DNA from: Pithys albifrons albifrons
Taxonomy: Eukaryota > Chordata > Aves > Passeriformes > Thamnophilidae
DNA length: 64,000 bases
Direction: 5' to 3'
NCBI RefSeq assembly: GCF_047495875.1
Contig: NC_092497.1
Coordinates: 7,834,688 to 7,898,687, forward strand
Under the pieces are notes generated by a model. The model did no database searches, was not told where the DNA came from, and saw only the letters and a list, made by a program, of their open reading frames with translations. The first letter of the stretch is position 1, and every line of letters begins with the position of its first letter. Positions 1-12,444 of the stretch are shown here, in pieces. Made by a program: the position numbers and the translations under genes.

Positions 1-691
1 TAGTCTATGCATACATATGCACCTATATCTCTATCATTTTAACATTATTAAGAATGTAAAGAAAATATTTCAGTAGGTTGGCTTTTGCCATTTTTCTGTC
101 ACTCTGATGTCCTCCTTGATGACATTACACATAAAGTCATGCATATTCATGTTATTCAACAGACTTTGACTAATATACAATGAACTGCATTTCCAGGAGT
201 GCTAGCAACAATACACGTTTTAGCTTCTATCCAGGTTAACCTGTAATTCTGTAACATGGATGATACCAATGATACAAATTAGGAGCTGGTATTTTCCCAA
301 GGTCAAAGTGCTGAGACCTGTTTTTATAGGTGGACCTTGGGTGCACAGGCTTCACCATGAGGGAATGTTCAACTTTTTCCAAGGCAACTCAGCCTAAGCA
401 AGCATGAAGAACAAGTCCTATCACCCAAACATCCAGACTTGCTTAATCTGACACAACTGAAATAGATCAAAACCTACCAGCCTTTTCTTTTCTCTGTGCT
501 TTCTGATGTCCTGGAACTTAATGTCTTGCCCTGTCTGGAGCAGCGTCTGAGTTGGAGTAGGCAATGTCCTGTGAACTGCAGGGTTAGTGAGGGCTGGGAA
601 ATGTGAAGTGGACATGGCAAGTCTTTAGATTGAGTTAACACATTGAATTACCCACGAGGCAAGGAAAACCAGACCAAAAAAAAAAAAAAAG

Positions 692-737
692 GATAGTTTC
701 AGAAGGACCAAAGTGATAGTTTCAGAAGGACCAAAGC
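692..737. repeat. 23-bp tandem duplication (2 copies)
   Basis: Two adjacent 23-bp units (692-714 and 715-737), both beginning GATAGTTTCAGAAGGACCAA, differ only at the last base. They sit directly after a 15-bp A run (676-690). Near-identity points to a recent local duplication, probably by replication slippage. Confidence 0.95.
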
Positions 738-2289
738 ATTTGTCTCAAGTTGTGAGCAGCATCTCAAAACCTGCCCATCTCCCCTCTGTGTCAAAGCTAA
801 GGAAATGAGAAACCACTGTAGGATGGATCTCAGGTAGACACTCAGACACAGGCTCAAAATTTGTTCTGGGTCCACAGAATTTGTTGAATGCATCCTATGC
901 TGGACCTCACTCAGAGCTAGGACATGGCTTTGATTGCTTAGGACACATTTCTTGACCAGAGTGTAGCTGATTTGTTGAGGACATTTCAAATCTAATTTTA
1001 CATGATTCTGTGCAGGAACATTTATCACAGTCAGTGCCTCTCCTACATTCCCCTTTTAATAAAGAGAAGATACAAATATTTCAAGGCCTCCTTTGGCCAT
1101 TTGTCTCTGGTTTTAGGAATATATATTTTCAGCTTTTGACATCTGCATTGTGCTTTTCCAAATGGCAGCTATTGGAAGAACAAAGAAAAAAATGTCTCTG
1201 TTTTAAGATCTATTTACATACTTCCTCTATGCTACAGCAGCTTCATGCTGTATTGGCTCTTAAGAAATTGTTTTAATGTTGTTTTAAAGAGAGTAAAAAT
1301 TGCACACTTTTCCATTTCCATCTAAAGAAAAAAAGCCAAAAAACAACAACCAAGAAAGACTTTTTGATGCAGAATTTTGATTCAGAAAACTACTGGGTAT
1401 TTTGGTTTTTTGTTTGTTTTTTTTGTTCATTTGTTTTTAAAGACCAGTGTAGCTGATTCTTGTTCAGAACTGCAAATCCTGTCATCTACAATTTGTTTTC
1501 TTACATTTCCACTAATGCTGAGCAACTTTGAAAGACGTTCATGAATACAGTACACTGGGGAATAGGAAACCCAGGGCAGAAGGCAGAGGTGTTCATGTGT
1601 GGAGTAGGAAATGAGTTTTCCTTCACCTTTACCATGTACAATGATTTTAAATCCAAAGTTTGGCATCTTTATGTATTGGGAGGATCCTGCCTAACTCCAG
1701 ACTCATAATGTATGCATCAGAAGTGAGCCTATGCCTCAAATTCTGGATGGGGTAGTCTGAACTAGCCTTAATCTTTTTAATGACCTCAACCCTACCAAAT
1801 TTTGCTGAGAAAAAAAAAACCCAGCATGAATAAAGAACCAATTTTACAGCCTTGACCTATTTCTAATCCTGTTCTGATTGCTATTTACTGGGATCCTTTC
1901 CAAACATACTGTTTACTTTAGGGCTGATTTTTCTCCATCCAGATTAATATTCCAGTGAGTTTCCTTCATTCTTTTAGACTGTAACCCCAAATGGGCCATG
2001 GTATTTTATTCAGAATATAGTAGCTGGATAATGATGCTCTCAGCAGCCCACAGAAACCAGGCAGTTTGTATATGAGAAGCTCATATGCACACACGAACAC
2101 TCGGGAGCTCATGCATACGACCCCGCACATTGCCTCATATACACGCATATAGATAAATGTGCTCCATAAGCATGCTTCTGGCTCCTTCTATGCTATGCAC
2201 ATATGGACTAAACAATTACATTCACCTATGAGCCTGTCATAAGGCAACAGAAATGCCAGCTGCCTTTGAAGTTTCCCGAAGAGCAGGAG

Positions 2290-2420
2290 AAAGAGTCAAC
2301 AGTGCTGGCCAACATCACATCATTAATCATCTATTAGCTGAGGTTGTGCGCTCCTGTCACCTGTCACTTTGTAATGCATGCAAATCACTCCAAGAGTAAC
2401 ATTTTCTGCCTGACATTTCC
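2290..2420. promoter_or_regulatory. Candidate conserved noncoding element (TGTCA pair, octamer, TAAT sites)
   Basis: A direct repeat of CTGTCAC (2354-2367) gives two adjacent MEIS/TGIF-type TGTCA cores. It is followed by a perfect POU octamer ATGCAAAT (2378-2385) and preceded by TTAATCAT and CTATTAG homeodomain-type cores. This density of TALE, POU and homeodomain motifs is characteristic of developmental enhancers, but each motif is short and could arise by chance. No gene is visible within several kilobases. Confidence 0.3.
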
Positions 2421-4093
2421 AGGGCCAAGGCTGGGATCAACCTGCTCTTTGTATTCAAGATGAAAACGAAGTAGAGAAACAAGTGGTGAGATTGTTGGAA
2501 GCAGAGAGCGAAAATGAATGTAATTTTGAAAAATTGATCAAGACAGTTGAATTTAAAAATAAAAAGTTAAAATTGTGACGGTTTGCATATGACCAGGAAA
2601 ATACTAAGTTTAAAATTTTATCTCTGTTCTATAGCTCTTAAAGAGAGTTAACCATAGAGATGACACTGTTTCCCTGTTAAACTCTATAGAAAGGGAAAAT
2701 ACTTTTTATACAATTTTTGTATTTGTAACTTATAGATTTGAAGTCTAATGTAGCTTTAGAAATCTGCATGCGAACTGTTTACTGTAAGTTGCCTCTTTTT
2801 TCTATCAAGGGAGTTGAGGGTGACTAGGTAAAATATACACAAGTACTGTAGGTATTTGTGTTTACTGAGTTGAATCTTTTCCATATTAATTTTTAAGTCA
2901 GTTTCTGATGATTCAAAAGACACAGAAAGTGTGATATGAAATTTCCTCTATTATTTTTGTCATGACTAATGAAAAGGTAGAATAATATAAAGTCCTCATA
3001 GCCTAGATCTGACCAATCTAAAAATGCCACATAAAGTCTTGAATATTCTTATTATGCTGTGTGTTCTTTAACCAGGAACCTTTTCAGTAAGTTAATGTTG
3101 CATGACCAGCTTCGCCAGAAAAACTTACTCTTCTACTTAGAAGCCTCCCTTGCCATAATGAAGACAGCTTAAATTCTCTTTGGATAGGTTATATCTGAAC
3201 AAAGGTCAGTGCTATAGCAGTCTCTATTTGTGCCAATCCACAACAGACTGTGAATAGAAAAGGATGAATTTAGGGTTAAGTAAAACTCACTGTTAAATAA
3301 ATACCTGGAGTAAATCAGCACAAGATGTCCAGCACTTCAAATAAGGCAGGATTGTATCTCTTCAGATAAGTAAGAAGTTCCCACATTCATATCTGTCTTT
3401 TATAAGACATTCATGTCAGATTTCTCTCCAACCCTTTCCTTCATTGTATCATTCCTTTCCTTTGCATTATTTTCATTTCTCCTTTCTTTGGCCCAATTAT
3501 GCAAAATGTGTCTGCCTCTTTCCATGTTCATCCTTATGGGGATGAATCTGAATAACATCCTTACATGGATGACAATTGTTTCAGTAAGGGGACAGCCCCT
3601 GACTGAAAAACATAGTCTTCTTTCCTGTGGCTACCTGCTGAAAGGGACGGTAGTGTTCTGTGCCATACCACACCTCATTATGCCAGGAAGGCAACCACAG
3701 TTTAATCCTCCATATAGTGGAGGGGAGGCAATACTGGGAAACCACAATATGGCATCAGCAGTCCTCACCAAGATTCAGTTACCTCTTCCCTGTCTTTGTC
3801 TTCTGAGGAAGCAAACTATAGACATTTTCTTTCCCATTTAGAGCCTAAGTTTTCCTTATTTTCTCTACAGAGATAAATTAGCTTTATTCTTTAATTCCTT
3901 TGCTGGGCGTGAGAGGGGCTATATTTCTGCAGGGATCATGAGGGAGGCATCACCTCTGTGGAGTCTCAATTAGGGTGCAACTCTCCAGGGATGGAGGGGC
4001 AATATCCTCAGGCAGCCTACAGGATATGTATTTGCAGGAGATTTTGAGGCTTATTTCTTTGGATAGATAAAACTGCAGATCATGAAGGTAATT

Positions 4094-4235
4094 AATCATG
4101 GACTCATGGACTATTACATCTGGAAGGTACTTCAAGAGGTCATCTCATCCATCCCCCAGCAGGGAGACAGGATAAATGTGCACAGACCATCCCTGACAGA
4201 TGTGTTTCTGCTTCTCTCTGCTTCCACTCTGGATG
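4094..4235 (-). mobile_element. Ancient CR1-like fragment (decayed)
   Basis: The sequence TCTGGAAGGTACTTCAAGAGGTCATCTCATCC, followed about 50 bp later by GACCATCCCTGACAGATGTG, resembles the reverse complement of old amniote CR1 3' ends (GGAAGGGACCTCAAGAGGTCATCTAGTCCA and CCATCCCTGACAGGTG). The terminal octamers are degenerate (CATGGACTCATGGAC). Many substitutions and small gaps are evident by eye, so this is a relic that predates the other copies. The right boundary is uncertain. Confidence 0.6.
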
Positions 4236-4534
4236 CTCGCACACCATTATCCATCTAATGAAGAAGCCGATTTGAAGTTATTAGGAGAAGCAGAAAATAT
4301 CACTTTTTACCTCTGAAGATTTCCGCCTTACTGTCTCTTGGGGCCTGAATCCAGTTTTTGGCAAGAGGAAGATCAAATCCTCACTGTAAAATCTTATCAA
4401 GGGAGGGCAGTGTGAACAATTTTCTTGTTTTGTAGCCCAGGTTCCATCAAAAGATATAAGAGCTTTTTGATTGCTTGTTCAGTAATAAAGCTCAAAATTA
4501 AATTTTAACTGGAAATATACATGTGTTTAAAAAT

Positions 4535-4700
4535 TAAGTAAAAGAAGAATGAATAAAAAGAGACAGAAGAGACAGAGAGGAAGATAAAATGTGTAAGACA
4601 AAAGGGAAAGGGCAGAGGGAAGCAAGGACTGACCTGAAAGAAAGAATGAAGAAGCAGAAGGAACAGAGGGACATATAGGCTGAAGGGAGAATGCGGAGAG
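4535..4700. repeat. Purine-rich (GA-rich) low-complexity stretch
   Basis: Roughly 165 bp are dominated by A and G (AGAGACAGAAGAGACAGAGAGG and similar), without a clean repeat unit. On the minus strand it reads as Leu/Phe/Ser/Pro-rich frames that are not genes. Confidence 0.7.
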
Positions 4701-7626
4701 ATGCTTTTTCTTAAACTGGGCATTTCTGACAAAGGATCAGAAAGACTTTTTGTTGTTGTTGTCCTTAAGTGACTTCTCCCACTGGCTAACATCTCATTTT
4801 ATGGCAGGTAAATAAGCCTGCCTAATTGATCCCTTGTTCAAGAATGGGAATATTGAGCTGAGCCTGCTCCTTCTGAAGTGGGATTTTGTCCAATTTATGG
4901 TCTTAGCAGATGTGATCTCTTCAGGGTTCCACTGTAATGATAAATTGAAACATTTGAATGCTGTGTTCCCAGGTCTGAGCATCCAGCTTTGTGAGTGTGG
5001 AGAGAGGATCTGATCAAGTTTCCTTCTGAAATGACAAATTGTGGTTTCCAGAAACATGACTTAGGCCCATTTGCAGGCCTAACAGTTGTGAAGGCCAAGA
5101 GTGAGTTGGGTGAAAAAGGATGTACCAAGGTCACTTGAGTCTGAAGGACTCCGGTCTGGTAAATAAGATCTCCTTGAAGAAAGAAAGTCTGGAAGTGCAC
5201 CTTGACTCAGAAGCACTTTAAATTAAGGTGACACTTACAAACACTTTATTAATAATTAATAAGTGATTAATGAAAATTACTTTTTAGCTGATAAATTGCT
5301 TGAAGACATATTAGAGCATGTTTCAGAAAGACATGGATAAATATTTTTATGCATTTCTGTTTATAAATGCTTAGTAATGGGCTCTCAACTTTCAGGTGCC
5401 TTGGCATCATTTATCCCCATCATTCTGGTGTCATGCTATAGAGACATCTTGTAATAATTTATTTTCAGAATTTGTTACTATTAATCATGTATTAATTATT
5501 ATTAAGAAAACATTTGCGTACACTTCTCTTAATCTGAATTCTTGCTTCACTAGTATTCCTGGAAGTGTGGAGGAGCACCCAGCTTACACAGCTCATCATG
5601 TACTCTACAGCCAGGCAGGTGTAAAGTGGTAGTTCATGAGACTACCTCAGTTTACTCTAGCTAAGGATTGAGTCCAGTCTGCTCTGTCTTTGCTGAATTT
5701 TGTCCTGTGGAGCAAAGGAAGGATTTACAAGGATGCACGTGCATGGCTACCAGTGCCAAGGGGTGCTGCCGTTTCTGTAGTGTCTGAGCATTACAGGATG
5801 GGAATTCATTACTGAAATCAATCCCTCTCTAAAACAGACCGGTGGGTTTTCCTACTATAAGTTGGGTAGCAAACCAAGGCACAGAGGTACAGAAGTCCGG
5901 ATCTTGGAAATTTTAGGCACCTATGGAAATTAATGAGCTAGTAGCTTAAAACGGCTAATGACTTATTCGCAGCTCAGGACCATGCTGGTTCTTTACCTAC
6001 TGGGTTGTTCTGCTGCAAGGTCAGGATTGAACTGTCAGCAAAGTGTAAGAGAGGGGAGAGACAGGCTATGCAGATCTTTTATATTGGACTTTATCTTAAT
6101 CTGTTTCTCCATTAAAGTTAGAAATGCATGAAGGCTAGTTTTATTTTTATTGGCCTTAAGGATTGCAAAGACAACAGGGTACCTAAGTCTGTCATGAGGA
6201 TAACTGTAAAATTGGCTCTAAATCACTGAATGAATTTCTGGAGCTAGACTGACAATTTCACTAGCTAGCAATAGAGCAGTAAACATGACTACCTGACTGA
6301 TGATTTTCTGATGAGTTTAGGCCAGAATTTCCTAAGCCTAAGCCCAGAGTCTGTTGCTTTTAAGGCCCCTCAATATCATCTTGAGCAATGGGAGACTAAA
6401 GCAGCAACCAAGTACTGGAGACAACATATTTGCTCAATATCTTGCTCTTTTAGTCGGCAAAGAGCTGGAGGATCTCTGCTCTGTCCTACATGGACAAGGT
6501 AAATCACAAATAATAGCTGTCTTAGCTCAGAACTTACTTCAAATAAGGATCTCAATTTATTCATTATGTGTTTAATGGTGAGAGAACTCAATATTCAAAA
6601 ACACCTCCATTCCTCCATGAAAGTTTTTCAAAACCATGCAGTCCTTGGAAAATGAAAAAACCAACTAAGCCTACTTCCCTACAGCATCTTGTGATTGCTT
6701 TCTCTTGTGTCTCTCAAGCTGCAAATGAAACCTCCTATGCCAATTGGTTCAAAGTTATTGAGGGAAGCAGAAAAGAGAAAGAGATATAAATAGACATTAA
6801 GATACAGAATAATCATAAAATCCTTCCTTTTTTTTAGGAAATCAAACTAAAAATAATTTGAAAATTAAGTCAAAGTTTCCTGTCTGTCCCTGGAGCCTGT
6901 GCAGAGCTCTGTGACAATAGACTGTTGTGCAGGACACAATAGCCCTGTGACTCCTGAATTGAATTTGTTCTGCCTGTTCATGGCCAGTTTGCACTCAATT
7001 TTTATGGCTGTTGCATAGAAGAAGCATTTTTCACAGACAATGATTTCTCCATGAGCCGCTGTGGAATATGCACAGTGCAGTGACTTGCTGAATTCATAAT
7101 TATGAATGCTCCTACTGGAAACACACAATAGCAAAAGTTATACTCTTTTAGACAGGGAACACAAACAATTCATCTGCCTGCCTAGGTACTTGTACTCCCT
7201 GTGCCAGGCTGTGGAGTGCCTCTTGATTATTACTTGACATACCGTCTCAAAAACTTTGGAAAATCAGAAATATACTAACTCAGTGGCCAGTTGTGGGGAA
7301 TTAGGACAAGCAGCTTCACAGAGCTAGGAATTGAAATAAAGTCTAAAATCATGTATACATCCTGCCAGCTAAACTTTTCTGATCAAGAGCATCCACTACA
7401 ACTGGGCATTGAATATTTTACCTTGATGACAAATGGCTGCCACTTGGCTGTAGTCCTGTAAATGTCTCTCCCACGCTATTCCCTTTGTGAATAGCTCAAA
7501 TAAATTAAAAAAACAGTTAGTACCTACTAAAAAAATAATTTGGCAAGAGCATATGTATAAGACAAAAAAATAAATCTCAAAAAATCTCTCAGTCCTTTTC
7601 TCAACTCCATAGTTGTGACTGATTTT

Positions 7627-7672
7627 AAAAAAAAACAAACAAACAAACAATTAAAAAAACCAAAAAGCAAAC
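7627..7672. repeat. A-rich/(CAAA)n simple repeat
   Basis: A run of A is followed by three to four CAAA units and further A-rich sequence with C interruptions. Confidence 0.88.
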
Positions 7673-10600
7673 CAGTAATGCCTATAATACCAGTATTACA
7701 GCACACTGCATTGCCTAGAAAATAGAAGAAAAATATAAGAAAAAATACATCTGGATTCTGTTGCCACTTTTTTTTTCCATTGAACATGCTGCATGACTTG
7801 TGCTATTCATTTTGCCTCTGCCTACCTGTAAAATTAAGGTAATTTGGGGAAATTTGCTGAAAACTACTTCCCACAGGAGGTGTGTAAGGCATGTGTGTTT
7901 TTAATCACACCCATCTGGAGCTGTTATGAAAGGATGAGGGAAGGGTGGGAACACAGAAATAAATGCCTGCAGTGTATACACGTGGGAGATCTTGGGTGAC
8001 ACATGAGGCTGGGGTTGTCTCAGTGTAGGAGCTGGACAGAGCAAGTGGAGATCGTCAGGCAAGAGGCAGAGATTTAAAGATCGCTTACAGTCACACAGGT
8101 GTCACACCATGGCTGATGACACTGTGATCCCTGCTGCAGAGTAGCCATCACACATTCCCTCTCTGGGTAAATGCTGCAAGTGCTGGGTTTGAACTCCCTC
8201 CTACTTTATCAGGGCTGACACGTGCTCCAGTCCAACACCACCTGAATGCCAGAGGCTGGAAAACCCTTACATTCTTTATAAGATGCTCTGAGGGTAGCTA
8301 GCAGTATGTCATGTCTCTGCAGGCATTATGAGAAAAGAAGCAGAGACACAGGTGATTACAAATAGATTCAGAGATATAACTTTCCATCCAATTCCATCAG
8401 CCCCAGCTCTCTTTAATATTTAGCTATTTCTCAATAAACTAAAATGACAGCAGAGTCTCTCCTGCTGAGTCTTTAAAATATATGTGTATATATTATATAG
8501 AGTTTGCTCCTTATTTCTTTCCCTCCTTACATCATTAAACTGGTGTTGTGTCTGCTGCTCTGGAAATGTGTAAATGGCAGCTTCTCTTACTGATAGTGGA
8601 AAAGTTTGAAAAGTGTGGTTTTGCCATAGATGAAGGAAGGGAGAGGGAAGAAGAGGACTGTCTGCATGTCTTATGGGTGATGAATGCGTGGTTGCGAGTG
8701 TTAAAGCAGAAACTATTTCCTCAGAGTCTTGGTGGCATCTTCTTTGACAGCCTCCTACACCCATGGAAATGTTTATGTGTTTAAATTCTTCTTTAGGACC
8801 CTAATCTTTCCTCTTCATCGTGGGCATAAAATATCTAAATAGAAGTTAGCGACCTTTTTGTCCCTGCAAATCACTCAAGTTTCTCACTTCCCAGTGTGTT
8901 AATTTTTATACATAGGATCTTATCATGGATCAGGGGTGGAGAACTCCCTGAGGAACACACAAACATACAGAGGGATGTGTAATTTTTCTGCTGAGGCACA
9001 TCACAAGTGCAGCAACACCCTGTGCACAGCAACATGCCTATCACAGGAGCGCCTCCAAGCAAGGAGTCAGACTAGGAGATACACCACCTTGCAGGAATTC
9101 TGTGGCACACTGCAGACACAGGCACACACCTCGCACTACACAGTAGGTCAGTCTGTGACAGAGCACACAGGTATGCTGGGCAGGAAAGGGTTTGGGACAC
9201 TTGAACCTACTGGCATGAAGTTGTGTGCAACAGAAGAACACCCATTGCAAGTAAAACTGATAAGTCTCCAGTGATTGAGAGTGTATTCGTCTGGCCTTTG
9301 AGAGTCTGGGCATGGCTCCACTTCATAAAGACTGCAGGATCTTCCTAAATCAAGGGGATGTTGCCTGTGCTTCTGGGATGCTGTAATTCCACATGCGTAG
9401 ATATTCCCCTATATATCCAATTGAGAGAAAACAGCATACAGATAAAAGCTTCCCAAATAATTAAGTCCACAATGAGCTATCAATCAATACAGAAAACCAT
9501 ACCTGTTCAACCTCCTTGGGAGAGACATAACCAAGACCCATCTGTTCAATGATCTAAAAGTGAATGCTTAGAAGAAGCATTTAAGAAACAAGTGTAGCAT
9601 GGAGTGATACTTGTCTGCATTAACCCACTCCAAGGTTTTGGCCAAGGGTGTCTGAAACCTCTTCCATTTAAGGTGTCCCAGAAAACAAAGTGTTTCTTGT
9701 GAGATCACCTAGAAACACTGCTCTTTCCTTTTAAGCATTATAGCATTTGTTCTCTAACCTTTGAATGTGGATTAAAGTTTACATTTAAATTTGGACCTGA
9801 AGTAGGCTTTATTTCTCCATGCAAATATATATTTAGAGTCATCACAGGTTTCTCAGCTTCTACTAAAAGCCTGTGGTTGACTAAGAAAGTGAAATAAATT
9901 CATGTGTCAGTAAGAGGTTTTACAGAGGCAGGTGCGCTAAAGAGAAGCTGAAGAAGTCACTCTGTCCTGGGACCAAATTCTGAGGCTGAAGTTACTCTCA
10001 TTTCATTTACAATCTTATGTTTCATTTCTGATTCCAGGAGGCTTTCCTAATATTCCACCTTTACCTATTCATTATAGTAGCTCTGGTTATAATTAAACTC
10101 TTGCTTTAACAAAATACCAAATCCAGCCTGCAAAAAATGTTCATCAAGGATTTCCCATCTGTGTTAGCAAAGATTTCCGTTCACTGTGTCTCGTGCCTCA
10201 TCCCATTGCCTCTGAACTAGGTGTCTTTCCATAGCCTTCAGTGTGTTCACATGGAGACTTCATTTTTTTCCTGGGTAATTTTAGCCTCATGGCAGCTGAG
10301 AACTATGAATATTGGAGGGGCTGAGGTTGTTGTTGGACTGCTGTGGAGGCAGAAGCCTGATGTAGGTCAGAGAAGAGCTTTGTGCCAGGTCGTCTCATGG
10401 TTTAACCCTTTCACATGCTCAGTCACCAAGTGTTTGCAAAGCCTTTCTGACCAAGCAGTCTCTGGCATTGCTGTATTGAAATCTGGTTTTTTGCTAAAGG
10501 CAAAGCTGAGAGGCAGTCTCACTTGTCAGTGGCTTTTCAGGCATGGACTGTCTGGTTGCAATTAGGAAAGTGTCCAAGGATGCTGGGGAAGTGAAAATAA

Positions 10601-11879
10601 AATGACTGTTAACCCTTTTCCCTCAAAGCCAAATATGCTTGTTCTTGTGTTAGCACTGTCCATTGTGCAGTTGGCAGGAATGATCCCAAAGGCTTGCCTT
10701 GAAAACACTTGATGATCCTCAGGTGTGGATAAAAAGCCACCACAGAATAAATCTACTGCCTTCAATAGGGCTGTGTCATTCCATACCAAATGAGCAACTA
10801 GATCCAGAGATCTTAGAGCAGTTTGACGGTCTGGAAAATCATAAACTCTTAATCCTGTCTGAATAGTTCACTGACCTAAGGGAAAGACTGGAGTCACTGT
10901 CTTCAGAGTCAGGATATTTGCCCGTTTCCAAAGATAAGCAGTACTGTCTGTATCAGGACAAATGCATCTTGCTGTAGTGTTGTCATCCACTGTGAAAGAT
11001 GTGGGTCCTGCCTCTTTCACCATGGTAGGTCAGACAGTTGGTGATGTGTTAATATTCAGGCTACATGGTGGGAGTTACCTTTAATGCCCACGTCGCTTGT
11101 ACATGCACATCCCTGTTTCTGTGTGTGTGTAATCTTTCCCTCTGGGAAGGAAGTGCTTCTCACATTCAGTAGAGAGGAGGGGCAAAAAGGAAAGAGAGAA
11201 ACAAAAGTCCATGTAAATAAATTGTGCTTCCAACTCCACTGCCAAAACAGGACAAGCCTAATTTGCCTTTCTTCCAGCAGTCTGTGATTCTTTGCTAGCT
11301 ATTGCATCTCTGCCTTTAGAAACACTTTTTTTTTTTGTATCCAGTTATGATTTTGGTCTCCACAGGGTTCTGTGGCAAAGAGTTCCTCCATTAAAATATA
11401 CATGGCATAAAACCCCAATAATTCTTACCTTGATTTCAGACTTGTTCCCAGATATTTTGAAAATTTTTAATTACAATAAGTGACTCCTGTCTGTTTAAAA
11501 ATAATTTTGAAATTTTATTTGCAATTTTTATATAGATAAATTTGATTTCCACTTTGTTTTATCATTTCTATTATTGGGGTATCTAGACCATTTCATCTTC
11601 TCTATCCTGTACAATCTATGCTTTCCCTCTTATGTTTGTAGCCATCCTTTTCTCTGCCCTTTCTAGTTCTGCTTTACTCTTTTTCCAGCTTTCTGATGAA
11701 TTCTGTGCATCATCATAGAAGACAGAGTCAAACTCATTTAAGAATCATGACTTTGGAACATAATTTTGTTGCCTTTGTAATTCTGTTAAAGGTCTCTATC
11801 CTCATAGTTCACCTTCCAGAAGCAGGGGGGGAAAATAGCAAAAAGAGGTGGGTATTGTTTTTGTTTTTCATTAATTATT

Positions 11880-11952
11880 TGAAAGAAAACCCCCAAGCAA
11901 CAAAAAACCAAACAACAAAAAAGGACCCCCACCCCAAAAAACTAACCCCAGC
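11880..11952. repeat. A/C-only low-complexity tract
   Basis: The tract alternates A-runs and C-runs (ACCCCC, AACAAAAAAC, GGACCCCCACCCC) with almost no T. It has no coding signature. Confidence 0.8.
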
Positions 11953-12385
11953 TTCTTTCTTGGGTAGATGGGTGCTTTCACTGTCAGGCTAAAAGCTGAA
12001 TGCACAGCTCCAGGGCATAGCTCCAATATTTCAGTTCTTCAGCTAGGTGATACTTCTCAAGTGTTTGCACAAGAGATGCATCACAGAGTGGGGGAAGGAG
12101 GGGTGGAGAGGGAAGAGTCTGTCAGCAAGAGGCCCCATGCTAATCTTCTCCTTCAAGATGGGGGCCTTTTGGAAACCTGTTTTAATATTCATGGTCTTTA
12201 GGTAAATAGTCTCTGAGTCAGGCTGTCAGTTTCTGCAAATGTGGCTGTCTTGCTGAAGCTACTGCACATTTATCAGTGAGTAAACAGTGACAGGAGTAGG
12301 GGGATTAGAGAATTAAATTAGTGTGTAACCACTCTCCTTCTCAAGTTTTTGGCATTACCTCGTGTGTGTTTTGTTCCAAGAAGTT

Positions 12386-12444
12386 TTTTCTAGTTGTTTT
12401 TTTTCTTTTTTTTTAATCTCTCTCTCTCTCCCTTCCTTCCTTCA
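12386..12444. repeat. T-rich/(TC)n/(CCTT)n polypyrimidine tract
   Basis: T runs are followed by about eight TC units and three CCTT units. The tract is pyrimidine-only over nearly its full length on the plus strand. Confidence 0.9.

Larger units (their letters stand above)
1..4093. other. Noncoding DNA, no gene recognised
   Basis: Only short, scattered frames occur. The longest (3413-3841, 142 codons, plus) has a hydrophobic start produced by a pyrimidine-rich tract and matches nothing I know. The other notable content is the 23-bp duplication, the T/G-rich tract near 1399-1440 and the candidate element at 2290-2420. Confidence 0.7.
4236..12385. other. Noncoding DNA, no gene recognised
   Basis: AT-rich unique sequence holds homeodomain-like TTAATAATTAATAAG near 5250 and CACA-rich sequence at 8935-9180. 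I see no frame over about 115 codons, no recognisable protein and no CR1. Simple repeats inside it are listed separately. Confidence 0.7.

Noticed and set aside
3413..3841. 142-codon plus-strand frame with an apparent hydrophobic N-terminus
   Set aside because: The hydrophobic stretch comes from a pyrimidine-rich DNA tract. No known family, no splice or promoter context.
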